From Haematococcus lacustris (Eukaryota; Chlorophyta; Chlorophyceae; Chlamydomonadales; Haematococcaceae), in NCBI GenBank assembly GCA_030144725.1, contig JASKMD010000004.1, forward strand, positions 7,075,950-7,139,949: a stretch of DNA of 64,000 nt, read 5' to 3'. The notes below the pieces were generated by a model. It was not told where the DNA came from. It saw only the letters and a list, made by a program, of their open reading frames with translations, and did not search any database. Positions 34,101-43,986 of this stretch are shown here, piece by piece (positions within the stretch are counted from its first letter, which is position 1; every line of letters begins with the position of its first letter). Both the position numbers and the translations under genes were made by a program.

Positions 34101-35006
34101 CTCACGCCCTTTTCCTCTTCCTGCCCAAGATGAGCTAAGAGTGAAGCTGTTTAACCCCTGCCATGCCTCAACTGCCCCCTGCTGCCTCTGAACTGCCCAT
34201 GCCTAGCTTCTCTTCATGTGCTTGCATGGCCCCACGGCAGGCGCCAGAACCCTTGGAGTTTGAAATGGAAGTGCCGCCCCCGCTGAACCTGAGTGGCTTG
34301 CCTGATTCGCTGGCAGCCACCTTGCAGCACATTGTGGGGCAGCTGGATGTGCTGACTCAGGTGAGGGGGAAGGTAGGGAGGGCGGCAAGGGGGGGGCAGG
34401 TACAGTGGGGGATGGGGGGCGGGGCCAGGCGAAAGCTCAGGGTCGTAGGTACGACTGTGCCGCCATGACAGGGCACCTCTCACCTTGGCAGGCCATTTGT
34501 TGAGCTGCCCGCAACGTCGCTTGCACACAATTGCATGGTTGTGCTATAAGGGGTTGTTGGAATGCATTGAGGGAGTCAAGGGGAGAGACATCCTACACTT
34601 CACTGCAAGACACTGCAACAACCCTCTTACCCCTCCTCCTCGCCTTCCTACCCTCCCCACCTACTCGCCACTTCTAGCACCCCCAACGTCCATGTGGTGG
34701 TTTTGACTGTTGAAGGCTGGGGCTGGTGACCTTAGTAGGATTAGACTGAGCTGCACAGGGAGGCCGAGTCAGGAAGTGCTCTGATTGCAGACCATGGCCA
34801 TGCTGGACGAGCGACTGACTATGAACGAGGACCGTGTGCGGCGCATGGATGACAAGATGGACGCAGTCATGGGAGGGCCTCACACTGCCCCTGCCCTGTC
34901 CAACACACTGGCAGCCAAGGCCGACCTGGCCAGCCCCCACTACCCAGGCAGCAGCGCTAGTCCTGGTCAGGACATCACTCTCTCAGTGGACCAGACCCAT
35001 CCCTGA
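28167..35006 (+). CDS. POC1: POC1 centriolar WD40-repeat protein
   Basis: Conserved centriole/basal-body protein that stabilises the triplet microtubule wall. Ten exons join in phase to 555 codons: 28167-28433, 28504-28595, 28682-28790, 29161-29286, 30241-30380, 30604-30715, 31450-31569, 33645-34010, 34241-34360, 34791-35006. Seven WD40 repeats (about residues 38-325) include [42 protein letters not shown] and [17 protein letters not shown] Gln-rich disordered linker (about 330-444) follows, then the POC1 C-terminal coiled coil ([23 protein letters not shown]). An in-frame ATG at 28260 gives [12 protein letters not shown], close to the start I recall for the Chlamydomonas protein, and may be the true start. 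Exon 6 appears to end in a GC donor (30716). Intron 7 is over 2 kb and holds a Fanzor-like 3' fragment and a long CTG tract. Confidence 0.92.
31662..31795 (-). mobile_element. Orphan 3' end of the Fanzor-like element, antisense in POC1 intron 7
   Basis: This is an almost exact reverse complement of 36661-36793, the final 130 bases of the element at 35151-36793. No coding part of the element accompanies it. It lies in the opposite orientation to POC1 transcription. Confidence 0.8.
32887..33421. repeat. 535-bp CTG/CCG trinucleotide tract in POC1 intron 7
   Basis: The sense strand is an almost unbroken run of CTG units with interspersed CCG and occasional CTC or GTG. It creates long open frames on the plus strand (poly-Ala, poly-Leu), none of which is likely to be a protein, as they lie in an intron flanked by well-supported POC1 exons. 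Perfect CTG runs are interrupted often, which should make the tract more stable than a pure repeat. Confidence 0.9.
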
Positions 35007-35310
35007 CACACAAAGACACCATCACTGGCAACAAGCTCAGTAGCTGCTAGCAGCCTTCCCTTGATGCACACCGGCTTTGCCAATTAGCTGCTAGCAGCTG
35101 GCAGCAGCCAGGGTGGTCAGGGGCCGTTGGTGGTGTCTGTCTGTGTGCAATAATAGGGTTAACCCACAAGATACGCACAAGTTAATAGGGTTGTGTAATG
35201 GATTGTGTAATGGATCTCATTTTCGCCCCACTCCGGTTGCTGGCACTCCGGTTGGATGGCGACCTGATGCCCCCCCTAGCACGCTTGGATGGTGTTGCTA
35301 AATCCCTGAT

Positions 35311-36570
35311 ATGCCCCCGAAAAGGAAACGCAAGCGCCCCGTCTCTCCCGCACAGAGTGCAGCCGGTAAGCCACTGAGCTTAGCGAAAGGTTAGGCCCCC
35401 CTCACGACGCGACGCAGTGTGGTCCACGCGCCATTCCGCTTCCCTCGCCCATCAAGTTCTGCGCGTGTGCTGTGCCGTCCCATGTAATGCAGGTGCCAGT
35501 GGCAGCGGGCAGCAAGTCCAGGGGCAGGGGCAGGCTGTCAAGGTAGTAATTGCAGAGCGGCGCCAGGTTATCAAGGCAGCCTTTCGCGGCCTTGTGGAGG
35601 CAGCGAAGCCTGACCTCAGCCCAGAGGAAGTCGACGCAGTGGTGGCACATGCCAACCAGCGCATGACCATGGGCAGCATGCAGTGTTGCCTGGCAGCGGT
35701 CATGTCGCTGACCATGCTGCTCCAGTCCTTCCTAGGCCAGCCCACACCAGGCTTCCCAGCAGCAGGTCCAGCCCCATGCCACCCTCTCCCACCTGACCCA
35801 GCCTGCCCTCCCTACTCTCACCCCCGCCTCCCCACACGCCACTCACCCCGCAGTGCAGCCCCCCCAGCCCAGCTGCCCCCCCCAGTTCAGCTGGACATCG
35901 AAGACCCCAGCCTGCTGCCACAGATCAAGGCTGCCATGGACCTGCTCACCAATGCAAGTGTGCAGGAGCACCTGATGCGTGGCCCCCACCACAGCCGCAT
36001 CAGGCTGCTGCCCGGTGAGGTGGCCGTGTTCGAGCAGCCCAGCAGTGCCTGGCCAGTTGCCAAGCTTCAGGAGCTGGACCAGGTGCACCTGCAAGGTGAC
36101 GGCAACTCCCTCAATGCCAACGCCACCAAAATCATCGCAAGCATCACAGAGTTCTACCGTCACCCGCAGCGCTTCATCAACACGTGGGCCAAGGCAGTCG
36201 GGGTGGTGGGGGGGGGGTTCAGCAAGGAGGCAAAGAAGCACTTCCTCAAACTGGTGCTAGGTAGGCTTGACTAGGCTTGACTAGGATTGGTGCTAGGTAG
36301 GCTTGACAACGGCCCCAGGCCCCTTCATGGGGCAGGTGGCTGGACCGGGACACCAATCCCTGCCTGAACTTTCAGCGCATTGGGGAGAGCATGCAGCGCC
36401 CCCTGGAGCTGTGCAGCTGGACTGACCTGAGGGCCCTGCCCCCCGTTGGCAAGGAGTACCAGCAGCGCTACAAGCTGGTCAACGACCGGCTGCCAAAGGT
36501 CAAGCAGCGGCTGCACCGGGCTGCAGAGTACCGGCGGGGCATTGATGGCCGGGCCCGCAACAATGCGTAG
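35311..36570 (+). pseudogene. TnpB/Fanzor-like gene, N-terminal region joined to RuvC-III tail
   Basis: The piece starts MPPKRKRKRPVS, a nuclear-localisation-like signal. A frameshift or unrecognised intron leads into a long frame (35495-36270) containing RRQVIKAAFRGLVEAAK, QIKAAMDLLTNASVQEH and FYRHPQRFINTWAKAVG, which I take as the helical N-terminal part of the protein. Near 36250-36310 the word TTGGTGCTAGGTAGGCTTGA is duplicated and the frame changes. The sequence then resumes at WLDRDTNPCLNFQRIGESMQ and runs to a TAG at 36568-36570. RuvC-I, RuvC-II and the zinc ribbon are absent, so the copy cannot encode a working nuclease. The RuvC-III Asp is intact, unlike in the copies at 5115 and 24640. 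Confidence 0.55.
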
Positions 36571-36793
36571 GCCCTAGTAGTTTGCTCAGGCTGTTAGCCT
36601 CACAAGCATTCAAGCTGTTAGTTTTGATGATGTGCCCAGTGGTCAGGGGGGATTAGCCCCCAGGAACGTGCCATCGACTTGGGGTTTGTGCTCATCAAGG
36701 GTGCGACCGAGGATGCTACAACTTGATTGTAGTAGCTGAGTGAGATTACCCACAGTCCAACATGTTGTTCCTTGTTGAATGAGTTTTGTTGGC
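36571..36793 (+). other. Conserved 3' flank of the Fanzor-like element (candidate omega-RNA region, group 1)
   Basis: This non-coding stretch runs from the stop codon to the element boundary. It is shared with 25339-25530 and 31662-31795 (reversed). It includes CAACTTGATTGTAG and CAACATGTTGTTCCTTGTTG, the latter with a short internal palindrome. A guide RNA scaffold would be expected here in TnpB/Fanzor systems. Confidence 0.4.
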
Positions 36794-38233
36794 CTGTCTG
36801 TGTGCAAGGTATCAATCAGTGTTGTGAGCCACGATTGATCAAGTGTCAGACAAGAACCTGCATTGGCTCTTGCCCCAACTGGCCGCTCAGCTGGCTGCTA
36901 TGGCATCATGTCAGGTCACACCTTGTTCAACCCTTGCTGGCACACCTGGCAGTGAGGTGTCACGTGGGTCATGTGAGGTGGCTGTCAAGAGAGGAGGCTC
37001 AGCCCGGACTTTGTTTGTGCTGTCCCTGCTGCCAAGACAGTTGCCAAGGGCCTGAGTGCAAGAAAGCTGCAGGTAGGTCAACAAGATGCAGCCTGAAACC
37101 CCCTTACTTGGCTTGATTTTGTTAGGTACTGCTTGACCCACTTACCTCTTGGTGGCAGTGCCACGTTATGGCGGCTGGAAAGGACGGGGACGGCATGATG
37201 GGTGACGGCTAAGCGGCTGACCCTGCTTGGTTGCCCCATTCTTAGGCATGGCATTTCTGGACTATGACAGATGCTGTTGAGGCACTTGTACTTTCAGGCG
37301 CTCCCTACATGGGGTTGGTAATGTGCATGCGATTATTCTCTCGGTACTTCATCTTCTTCGATAGCGTTTGTCACATTGGCAGCTGCACGTCAATGCGCGT
37401 TATCTGACCATCAGCGCAAGCCATTGCATTCTTTGCTCGCGTACTGCCACATGTGCCCGCGAACATATCACAGCGGCGAGACGGGTCTCATTGGCACGGT
37501 GAGCCGCATCGCTGTGGCCCCATCTACCTAGATGATGATGTGGCTTACACCGCTTAAGCCGTCAGCCGTTAGGCTGCTAGGTCAGGGCCTCCCAACTCTG
37601 ATGTTTTGGCATGTAAGACCGTCACATGCGACCGATTGCTCCGGGAGCAGGCCGATGGCTTTAGCCCCGCGCGGCATGGCTTAAACGCGGACTCTAGTTA
37701 CGACAGCAACCAGTAGTTGCTTCGATTGTGGTCGGCAGGGTGGTTGGGATCCGCCGGCCACCCTCAAGACATCGCGCAGTGCAGGCGTGCTGTTGGTGCT
37801 CTACGCATAGGCGCTGCTGCCAGCCCGCGAGGTGAGGTGCACGCAGCAGTTGCCACCTATCCTGCGCCAGCACAGGTTACCCGACGAACATCTGATGATG
37901 CAGGAGTTTCCGAGTACACCTCAGCACACGTAAATGGCTTTTCCAAGCTTCAGCTGCGGCTCCGCTGAGCAGGTAGGATTTTGCTGCAAGTCAGAAAATC
38001 CAGCCAAAACTCATAGAGATGTCTTAATTTTGAGCTGGCCGCACTTTCAAAGACTACTCTACTCATATGCTCAGCTGTGACAGAAGAAGCAATATTACTC
38101 TCAAAGCTCAGTGAGCCTTAGCGTGTCAATTGCAGGTGCCCAAGCACCACATAAGTCTCCTGCCCACAGTACCTGGCAGGCCCAGCTGCCTACCACCACC
38201 TCCCAGCCCCTCCTCACTGCCCTTTTGCTTGAC

Positions 38234-38776
38234 ATGCCACGCGCCCCAAAACAAACTAGAGCAAACAGAGCCAACGGGGCAAAGGCTAAGGCTCGGCATG
38301 AGGCAGCCCAGAGCATGGAGCAGCTCACCGCTGCGCATGCAACCCTCACCGCTGCGCATGCAGCCCTCAATGCTGATCTTCTCAGCTCCCGGGAGCAGTA
38401 CAGCCAGCTGAGGGAGTGGCACCGCAGCCTGCTGGTCTCTGCTGGTCAGCGTGAGCAACAATGGGAGTTAGACCTGCTGGGGTGGGTGCAGCAGCTCGAG
38501 CAGCTGGAGGAGGCGTTCTTGCAGCAGCTGCAGGGCACACAAGCCCAACTCACTGACACAGCGGCTGCCCTAGAGGCCGCCCAAAAAGACCTGGCAGCGG
38601 CCCGCACTGAGTTGGCCCACACCAAGCAGCAGCTGACCACCACCAACATCAAGCTGGAGCAGCTGCGGGCACAGGTGGACGCAGCCAACAAGGGCTTCAG
38701 CAAGGACCACAAGGACAAGTGGAATCTCATCTACTGTACCCAGCCAGGGTTCTGCTACCATGGGGTGCTAGTATAG
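38234..38776 (+). CDS. Unrecognised coiled-coil protein, probably mobile-element derived
   Basis: The 180-codon frame begins MPRAPKQTRANRANG, a basic start, and then forms an almost continuous heptad-rich helix (about residues 30-155) with blocks such as ATLTAAHAALNADL and LAAARTELAHTKQQLT. It ends in KDHKDKWNLIYC and a short tail. A possible repeat-generated duplication crosses its end (38726-38915). I do not recognise a family. It resembles in style, but not clearly in sequence, the coiled-coil protein at 40976-42012. It may be the first exon of a longer protein; no following exon was found. Confidence 0.4.
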   Translation: MPRAPKQTRANRANGAKAKARHEAAQSMEQLTAAHATLTAAHAALNADLLSSREQYSQLREWHRSLLVSAGQREQQWELDLLGWVQQLEQLEEAFLQQLQGTQAQLTDTAAALEAAQKDLAAARTELAHTKQQLTTTNIKLEQLRAQVDAANKGFSKDHKDKWNLIYCTQPGFCYHGVLV

Positions 38777-38915
38777 GGCTTTGTTGTGGCCATAAGGCAA
38801 GAGTTGCAGTTGCTCGGGAAGGGTGTTCTGCTACCACATCTGCGATGGGTGCTTGCAGTCCTACTAGATGTTAGCCTTTAGATACTTGTTGCTCATCTAC
38901 TGTACCCAGCCAGGG
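38726..38915. repeat. 24-bp direct repeat flanking 142 bp
   Basis: CTCATCTACTGTACCCAGCC plus AGGG occurs at 38726-38749 and again at 38892-38915. The block between also has internal similarity (TTCTGCTACCA then GGGTGCT, twice), which suggests a local duplication rather than a transposon. Confidence 0.75.
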
Positions 38916-39581
38916 GGTATGCACGTTGTGGCATGCACCTACGGCATGGATTGATGGTAAAGCAAAAACTGCTGTTCGTCAACAAACTCTAGTGCCAGGG
39001 GCCTTAGCTATGGAGTGTACAGGCCTGCAAGTGCGAGTGGGGCCAGATGGGAGGACACGAGGTGCGAGGGAGTCAGTCATGGCACCGTGGACCGAAGCAC
39101 CGTGGACCGTGGAGCAAGTCATGGCACCGTGGACCGAAGCACATGTCTTGGTGGTGATGTCCCAAAACGATGCGACACAACGAAGGCTTCGCACCTACGC
39201 ATATGCTCTTGCTACAACTAACAAAGCACATAAACAGGGGAACGAGCAGAAAAGGCTTAAGTATGAAGAGTCCCGCGGTCAGTTTGACTATCAGGCCACA
39301 TAGCCTACTGTTACAAGAAGTGAAGGGTGCACATAGCGTCTTGATGAACCGCTAGAGCATACAACCACTCCGTCTCTCGCTTGACAGCGCGAGCGACACA
39401 AATGACGAGTGAAAGCTAATAGATGTTAAGAAATGTGCGGCTGTTCTAGACGCAGCATCAGCAGGGGTGTGGGTGCGTTAAAGAAGCATTTCAGCATCTT
39501 AAGTTTCAAACTCGCGATTTCGGCCATCGCAACACAAAGCGCGACTGCACACATACTTGCGTTTGCTTCATCACGGCGTCA

Positions 39582-40339
39582 TTAAGAAGGTCGAGGGTGG
39601 AGGAGGCGTGCATGGTGATATCTGCCCATAAAATGTAGGCCGGGTTCACGCCTGAGCAGTGCATCATATACATAGTCATGGACGCTCAGGACAGCAGTTC
39701 CATGTAGCCAAGCGAGCCCTCTACATACTGATGTGCTTCGTTGATCAATCCGCAAACTGTACGAGAAATAAACCGCGTGAAACGGACACACCCCCTTTTC
39801 AAGGGGGTTGGGAGGCCCTGATGCTAGGCCGCCCTCCCCCTCTAGGGGTTCGGGACTTTCTGTAACGCACTTCAAAGCAAGGTGCACAAACAAAGGTGCA
39901 CATGGGCTCAACATGAAGTTATGCAAATTCTCATTATTGTTCTGTAAAGTCATGGCAAACTCCGGCTGCTCCCTGATGGAACTCGTGGCAGTGCACTCAA
40001 AGATGAAATGCATGGCGTCATCCACTACCCCCTCTGTGCATCTGGTGCATGTGCGATCAATGAAAGTTACCCCCTCAAACCGAGCCTTCTCCACCCCCAG
40101 ACCGCTGTTGCCTAACCTGAACCTAGTCAAGCTCGTGCGAACTTCTGTAGAGAGCTGTCTGTTCAGCAGGTGTGGTGCCATGTGATTGATGCCAATGCCG
40201 TCCCCATGCTTGAACCATGCAGCATACGAACATCTCTCCCGATGCACCGTCTCAGGCAATCTAGGGTCTCCCTCAAACCCAACCCAACGCCTCCCCCACC
40301 TCTCGAGCCACTTCACTTCCATAGCCTTGGTGCCTAGGA
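39582..40339 (-). pseudogene. Non-LTR retrotransposon reverse transcriptase, C-terminal fragment
   Basis: The open frame is the C-terminal end of a LINE ORF2-type protein. The segment SLTRFRLGNSGLGVEKARF is followed by a zinc-binding C-x2-C-x7-H-x4-C pattern in CTRCTEGVVDDAMHFIFEC, typical of the region after the reverse transcriptase domain. No catalytic YADD-type motif or endonuclease is present, so it is 5'-truncated, as most LINE copies are. The stop is at 39582-39584. The apparent ATG at 40341-40343 lies in the target duplication and is not a genuine start. The 3' untranslated part probably runs to the left boundary of the insertion. Confidence 0.7.
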
Positions 40340-40975
40340 CCATCTACCTAGCGTATTGAGCTGGTTGTGCACAAATGGAATGTCCGGCTGACCCCCAACC
40401 CCGCCTGCCGGGCGTGCAGGGCGCCTAGAGGGGGTGATTGAAACATATCTCCATGCTCGCTTCCGCCGTATACACCAGTTGGGTCGGCGCACACTAAGGT
40501 ATCACCGGCTTACACCCCCCCTCCTCCACTGTGTCCTCCACTGTGTTGCACCCGCTGCATCCACAGGAAAGTGGCCATGGAATGTTTGTTCTATACCCAT
40601 TGGCGCATCTATTGAAACAAACCGCACATTAAACGGCCCATGCCTCTAACAGTTTGACACTTTCAAAGTCACATCATGTTCATCAGGCAGTTCAAGGCCA
40701 CGGCATGCAACGACCCACCATGCCCGCCCCTCCTCCACCCATCATTGCAGGAGCCCACCTCATCAAGCCTGCCCACCCCCTCGCAGCCCACACCCTCCCC
40801 TCCCAATCCAACCCTTCCCAGCCCAACCCCTCCCAGCCCAACCCCACCCCCTCCCAGCCCAACCCCTCCCAGCCCAACCCCACCCCCTCCCAGCACACCC
40901 CCTCCCAGCCCACCCCTCCCAGCACACCCCTCCCAGCACACCCCCTCCCAACCCCTCCCAGCCCTAGGCACCACC

Positions 40976-42012
40976 ATGAGGGGTAAGAGGCTCAGCAAGA
41001 AGCAGCGTCAACAGCTGCAAGAGCTGCATGCCTCACCCAAGGCAGGGTTTAAGTGCAGCCCTAGTGGCTTGAAAGCTCAAAAGAACAAGGCACAGGAGGA
41101 GGCCTTGGAAATGCGGGCACAGGTTGAGCGGCTCCACCAGCAGCTCAGTGATGCGGAGGCACATTTGCAGCAAGTGCGGGCAGATATTGAGCAGCTGCAG
41201 GCAGCACACCAAGAGCTGCTGGGTGAGAATGAGGCATTGGACCAGCAAGCTGAGGAGCGCACCCATGCAATCCAGCTGTTGCAGCGAGACAAGCGCAGGC
41301 TGTCCCTTGCGCTACGCAACGTCCGCCGCTGCCGTTCAAGCGGCCCCCGGCTCACCCGGCATCAGCGGCAGCTAGCGAACATCCTGATGCGGCATCGGGT
41401 GTCACCTGAGGGTGGCTATGGCATCCCTTCAGGCAGTGCAGCCCAGCAGCCCTGCCCATCTCCTGACCCACCCGCGTTGACAACCAACTTCATCCCCACG
41501 CAAGTGGGGCGCTGTGGGAAGCCTGCGGCCAGGACAGCGGCATACCTCGTGCAACACTACCTCAGCACAGCCAGGCTGGTGCTACAGACACAGGTCAGCC
41601 GCCGCAAGCTGCCCATGTGCAGAGAGTTTGTGAATGAGCAGTGCCTGGTGCCAAACCCACACCGACCTGGGCAGAGCACCACTGTGAGGCGGCAGTTGCG
41701 CCTAGTAGCCAAGTACCTGAAGAGCAAAACCCTTGGTGAGGCTGGGCTGGGCTGGGCTGGGCTGGGCTGGCAGGTGGGTGCTGGCAGATGCTTGCACCCC
41801 CTGTTGAGTCACCTCAAGGGCCTACTGCATCACCTGATTTACGGCACATGTATCAGCTGGCTCTAGCTGCAATCGCTACCCAAGGGCAGGCTGCCCCGGC
41901 TCAAGGTAGCAAGCTAGGTGCAGCAGCGCCGGCTCCTGGCTTCACGCTACGCAAGCGTACCACACCTGCTGGGTTGGGGCTGCCCAAGACAGCTGCCAAG
42001 CGCATGCGGTGA
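40976..42012 (+). CDS. Two-exon coiled-coil protein carried by a hAT-like element
   Basis: Two exons (40976-41735 and 41774-42012) join in phase across a 38-base GT-AG intron made of GGGCT repeats, giving 332 residues. A basic N-terminus (MRGKRLSKKQRQQL) leads to a long coiled coil (about residues 35-120). Then come a basic stretch (RRCRSSGPRLTRHQRQL), a folded-looking region with CREFVNEQCLVPNPHR and RRQLRLVAKYLKSKTLG, and a basic end (KTAAKRMR). I do not recognise a family and see no DDE or RuvC motif. It lies between the two halves of a repeated hAT-like element and is missing from the sibling copy at 42775-43986. It may be an accessory transposon protein or a captured host gene. Confidence 0.55.
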
Positions 42013-42774
42013 CCCACGAGACATAGTTAGACAGGCCCCCAGCGCCAACTCAGGTTGTGAAGTGCGCAACAGAGGCTGTAGCGGTCACCTCTCCCAACCG
42101 CACCTGCCAACCGCCTTCGTGCCACATTCCCGCAACCGTTTTCCGATCCGACTGCTTCTGCCGATGCGCATGCTCGTGTAGAGCAGCCTAAGCGACGCGG
42201 GTGGTCGCAGCGATGACTGCATGCCCCGAACCGGCTCAAATTTAAGTCACTAACTTTGATGCTTTGCTGTGCACGGCCTACTGACTGGATAATTATTCTG
42301 GATGGGTGAAAGGTAGCTGGCTGGGTTGGCTACATACTGAGCCAGCTAGCATTAAATTTGGCGCAGCGAGTGCAGAGTTACAGCCGTCCTACTACCAGGG
42401 GTCGGTTTACTGCCATTTTTTGAATGTTGGGAGCGCCTGAGTACAAGGCTTACTGCCAAAGCACCAAGCCTGCATCCACAACAATGGGCTTGCTGCCGTA
42501 ACATTGGGCATGCTACTAGGACACAAAGCATGCTAGGCATGCCATGCGGTGCGGCACTAGTACCCTAGTACTTATGAGGTGCGCCCTGTGGGCTGTGGGC
42601 TCAGCTGTTTGCTGGGCTGCATCTGTGCCGATGCTGAACGGGTTGGGTTGGAACCCAGACAAGAACAAGTCCAGAGGGCTCTCAGGTGACCTGCAAGAGA
42701 CACACATGCCATGCCATGCAGTCAGCCATGTCGCAAGTCTTCCACCCATGCAACGCACTACAGTCAGGCGTTCC

Positions 42775-43986
42775 CAACATGGGGTTGGTAATGTTCATGC
42801 AAGTACTCTATCAAGACTGCACTATTTTCGATAGCGTTTGTCACATTGGCAGCCATAACTTATTCGACGTAATCTGACCATCAGCGCTAGCCATTGGAGT
42901 CTTTGCTCGTGTACTGCCACATGTGCCCGCGAACAAATCACATCGGCGAGACGGGTCTCCTTGGCACGGTGAGCCACATCGCTGAGGCCCCATCTACCTA
43001 GCGTAGTGAGCTGGTTGTGCACAAATGGAATGTCCGGCTGACACCCAACGCGATGTCTGCCGGGCGTGCAGGGCACCTTGACGGGGTGATTGAAACATCT
43101 GGGCGTATTCGCTTTCGCCAAATACACCATCTGGGTCGGCGCACACTAAGATATCACCGGCTTACACCCCCCCCTCCTCCACTGTGTCCTCCACCGTGTT
43201 GCACCAGCTGCACCCATAGAAAAAGCGATACGTAATGTTTGTTCTTAACCCATTGGCGCATCTATTGAAACAAACCGCACATTAAAAAACCCAGGCCTCT
43301 ATCAGTTTGACATCTTCAAGGTGACATCATGTTTTCCAAGCAGAATCAGGGCCACGGGGCTGTGGGGTGGCAGTTGAGCTATGAAACTTTGCACGCAGGT
43401 GGATGGCATGTAGGGGAGTGTAACTCTGAGAGGAGCCGAGTCAAAACTCGGTCATGGTGTGGAGCTGTGTTACTGACTGCATGGCTCTGGCCTTGAGATC
43501 GGCTAAGGGAGTTGAGGGTCACAGACCAAAGTGTGCTTTTGACATATCTGAGTATGAGCGTTTGTAACAATGTCTGAGAGGAGCTTAACCTAGTAAGTAG
43601 CATGCTGTAAGTCCCAATGGTTGAGCTGTGGCATTGCCCTCCAGGTATGGGGGGAGGTGGGCTCAGTGTCACATTCCCGCAACCGCTCTCCGATCCGACT
43701 GCTGCTGTCGACGCGCACGCTCGCGTAGAGCAGCCTCAGCGACGCGGGCGGTCGTAGCGATGACTGCATGCTCCGCAACGGCTCGAATTTAAATCACCAA
43801 CTTTGATGCTTTGCTGTGCACGACCTACTGAGTGTAAAACTATTCTGGATGGTCGAAAGGTAGCTGGCCGGGTTGGCTACATTGTGAATCATATAGCATA
43901 ATATTTGGCGCAGTGAGTGCAGAGTTACAGCCGTCCTACTGCCAAGGGTCGGTTTCCTGTCATTTTTGAACAGTTGGGAACACCTG
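42775..43986 (+). mobile_element. Internally deleted sibling of the coiled-coil hAT-like element
   Basis: Starts CAGGCGTTCCCAACATG and ends with the complement of CAGGTGTTCCCAACTG. Bases 42775-43360 align with 37295-37531 plus 40352-40700. Bases about 43670-43986 align with 42108-42439. The coiled-coil gene between them is missing. The flanks share ACTACAG (42767-42773 and 43988-43994), consistent with a short target duplication if the element ends one base further out on each side. Confidence 0.65.

Larger units (their letters stand above)
35151..36793 (+). mobile_element. Internally deleted Fanzor-carrying element with 14-bp target duplication
   Basis: The direct repeat CTGTCTGTGTGCAA occurs at 35137-35150 and 36794-36807, bracketing 1643 bases. 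The 5' end (from about 35200, GTAATGGATCTCATTTTCGC) matches the copy at 5115-5190. The 3' end matches 25339-25530 and, reversed, 31662-31795. Inside are an N-terminal piece and the last part of a TnpB/Fanzor-like gene with the middle removed. Recognisable terminal inverted repeats are not obvious. The shared ends and the flanking repeat together define the element better than any other copy here. Confidence 0.65.
37532..40339 (-). mobile_element. 2.8-kb insertion containing a 5'-truncated non-LTR retrotransposon
   Basis: The 12-bp word CCATCTACCTAG flanks the segment (37520-37531 and 40340-40351), while the sibling element has it once, uninterrupted (around 42990). So this is an insertion with a 12-bp target duplication. 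At its right end is the C-terminal part of a LINE reverse-transcriptase protein on the minus strand. The left boundary begins ATGATGATG, which on the minus strand gives a (CAT)n tail, as some algal LINEs have. The interior also holds an unrelated plus-strand coiled-coil frame (38234-38776), so the insertion may itself be composite. Confidence 0.6.
37295..42439 (+). mobile_element. hAT-like element carrying a coiled-coil gene, interrupted by a later insertion
   Basis: The element starts CAGGCGCTCCCTACATG (37295) and ends with the complement of CAGGCGCTCCCAACATTC (42439), a typical hAT-type terminus. Its left part (37295-37531) and right part (40352-42439) were separated by the 2.8-kb insertion at 37532-40339. 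Rejoined, they match the order of the sibling copy at 42775-43986. The original element would be about 2.33 kb. It contains a two-exon coiled-coil gene (40976-42012) and no recognisable transposase. The target duplication is unclear: only GTAC is shared at matching offsets. Confidence 0.6.
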
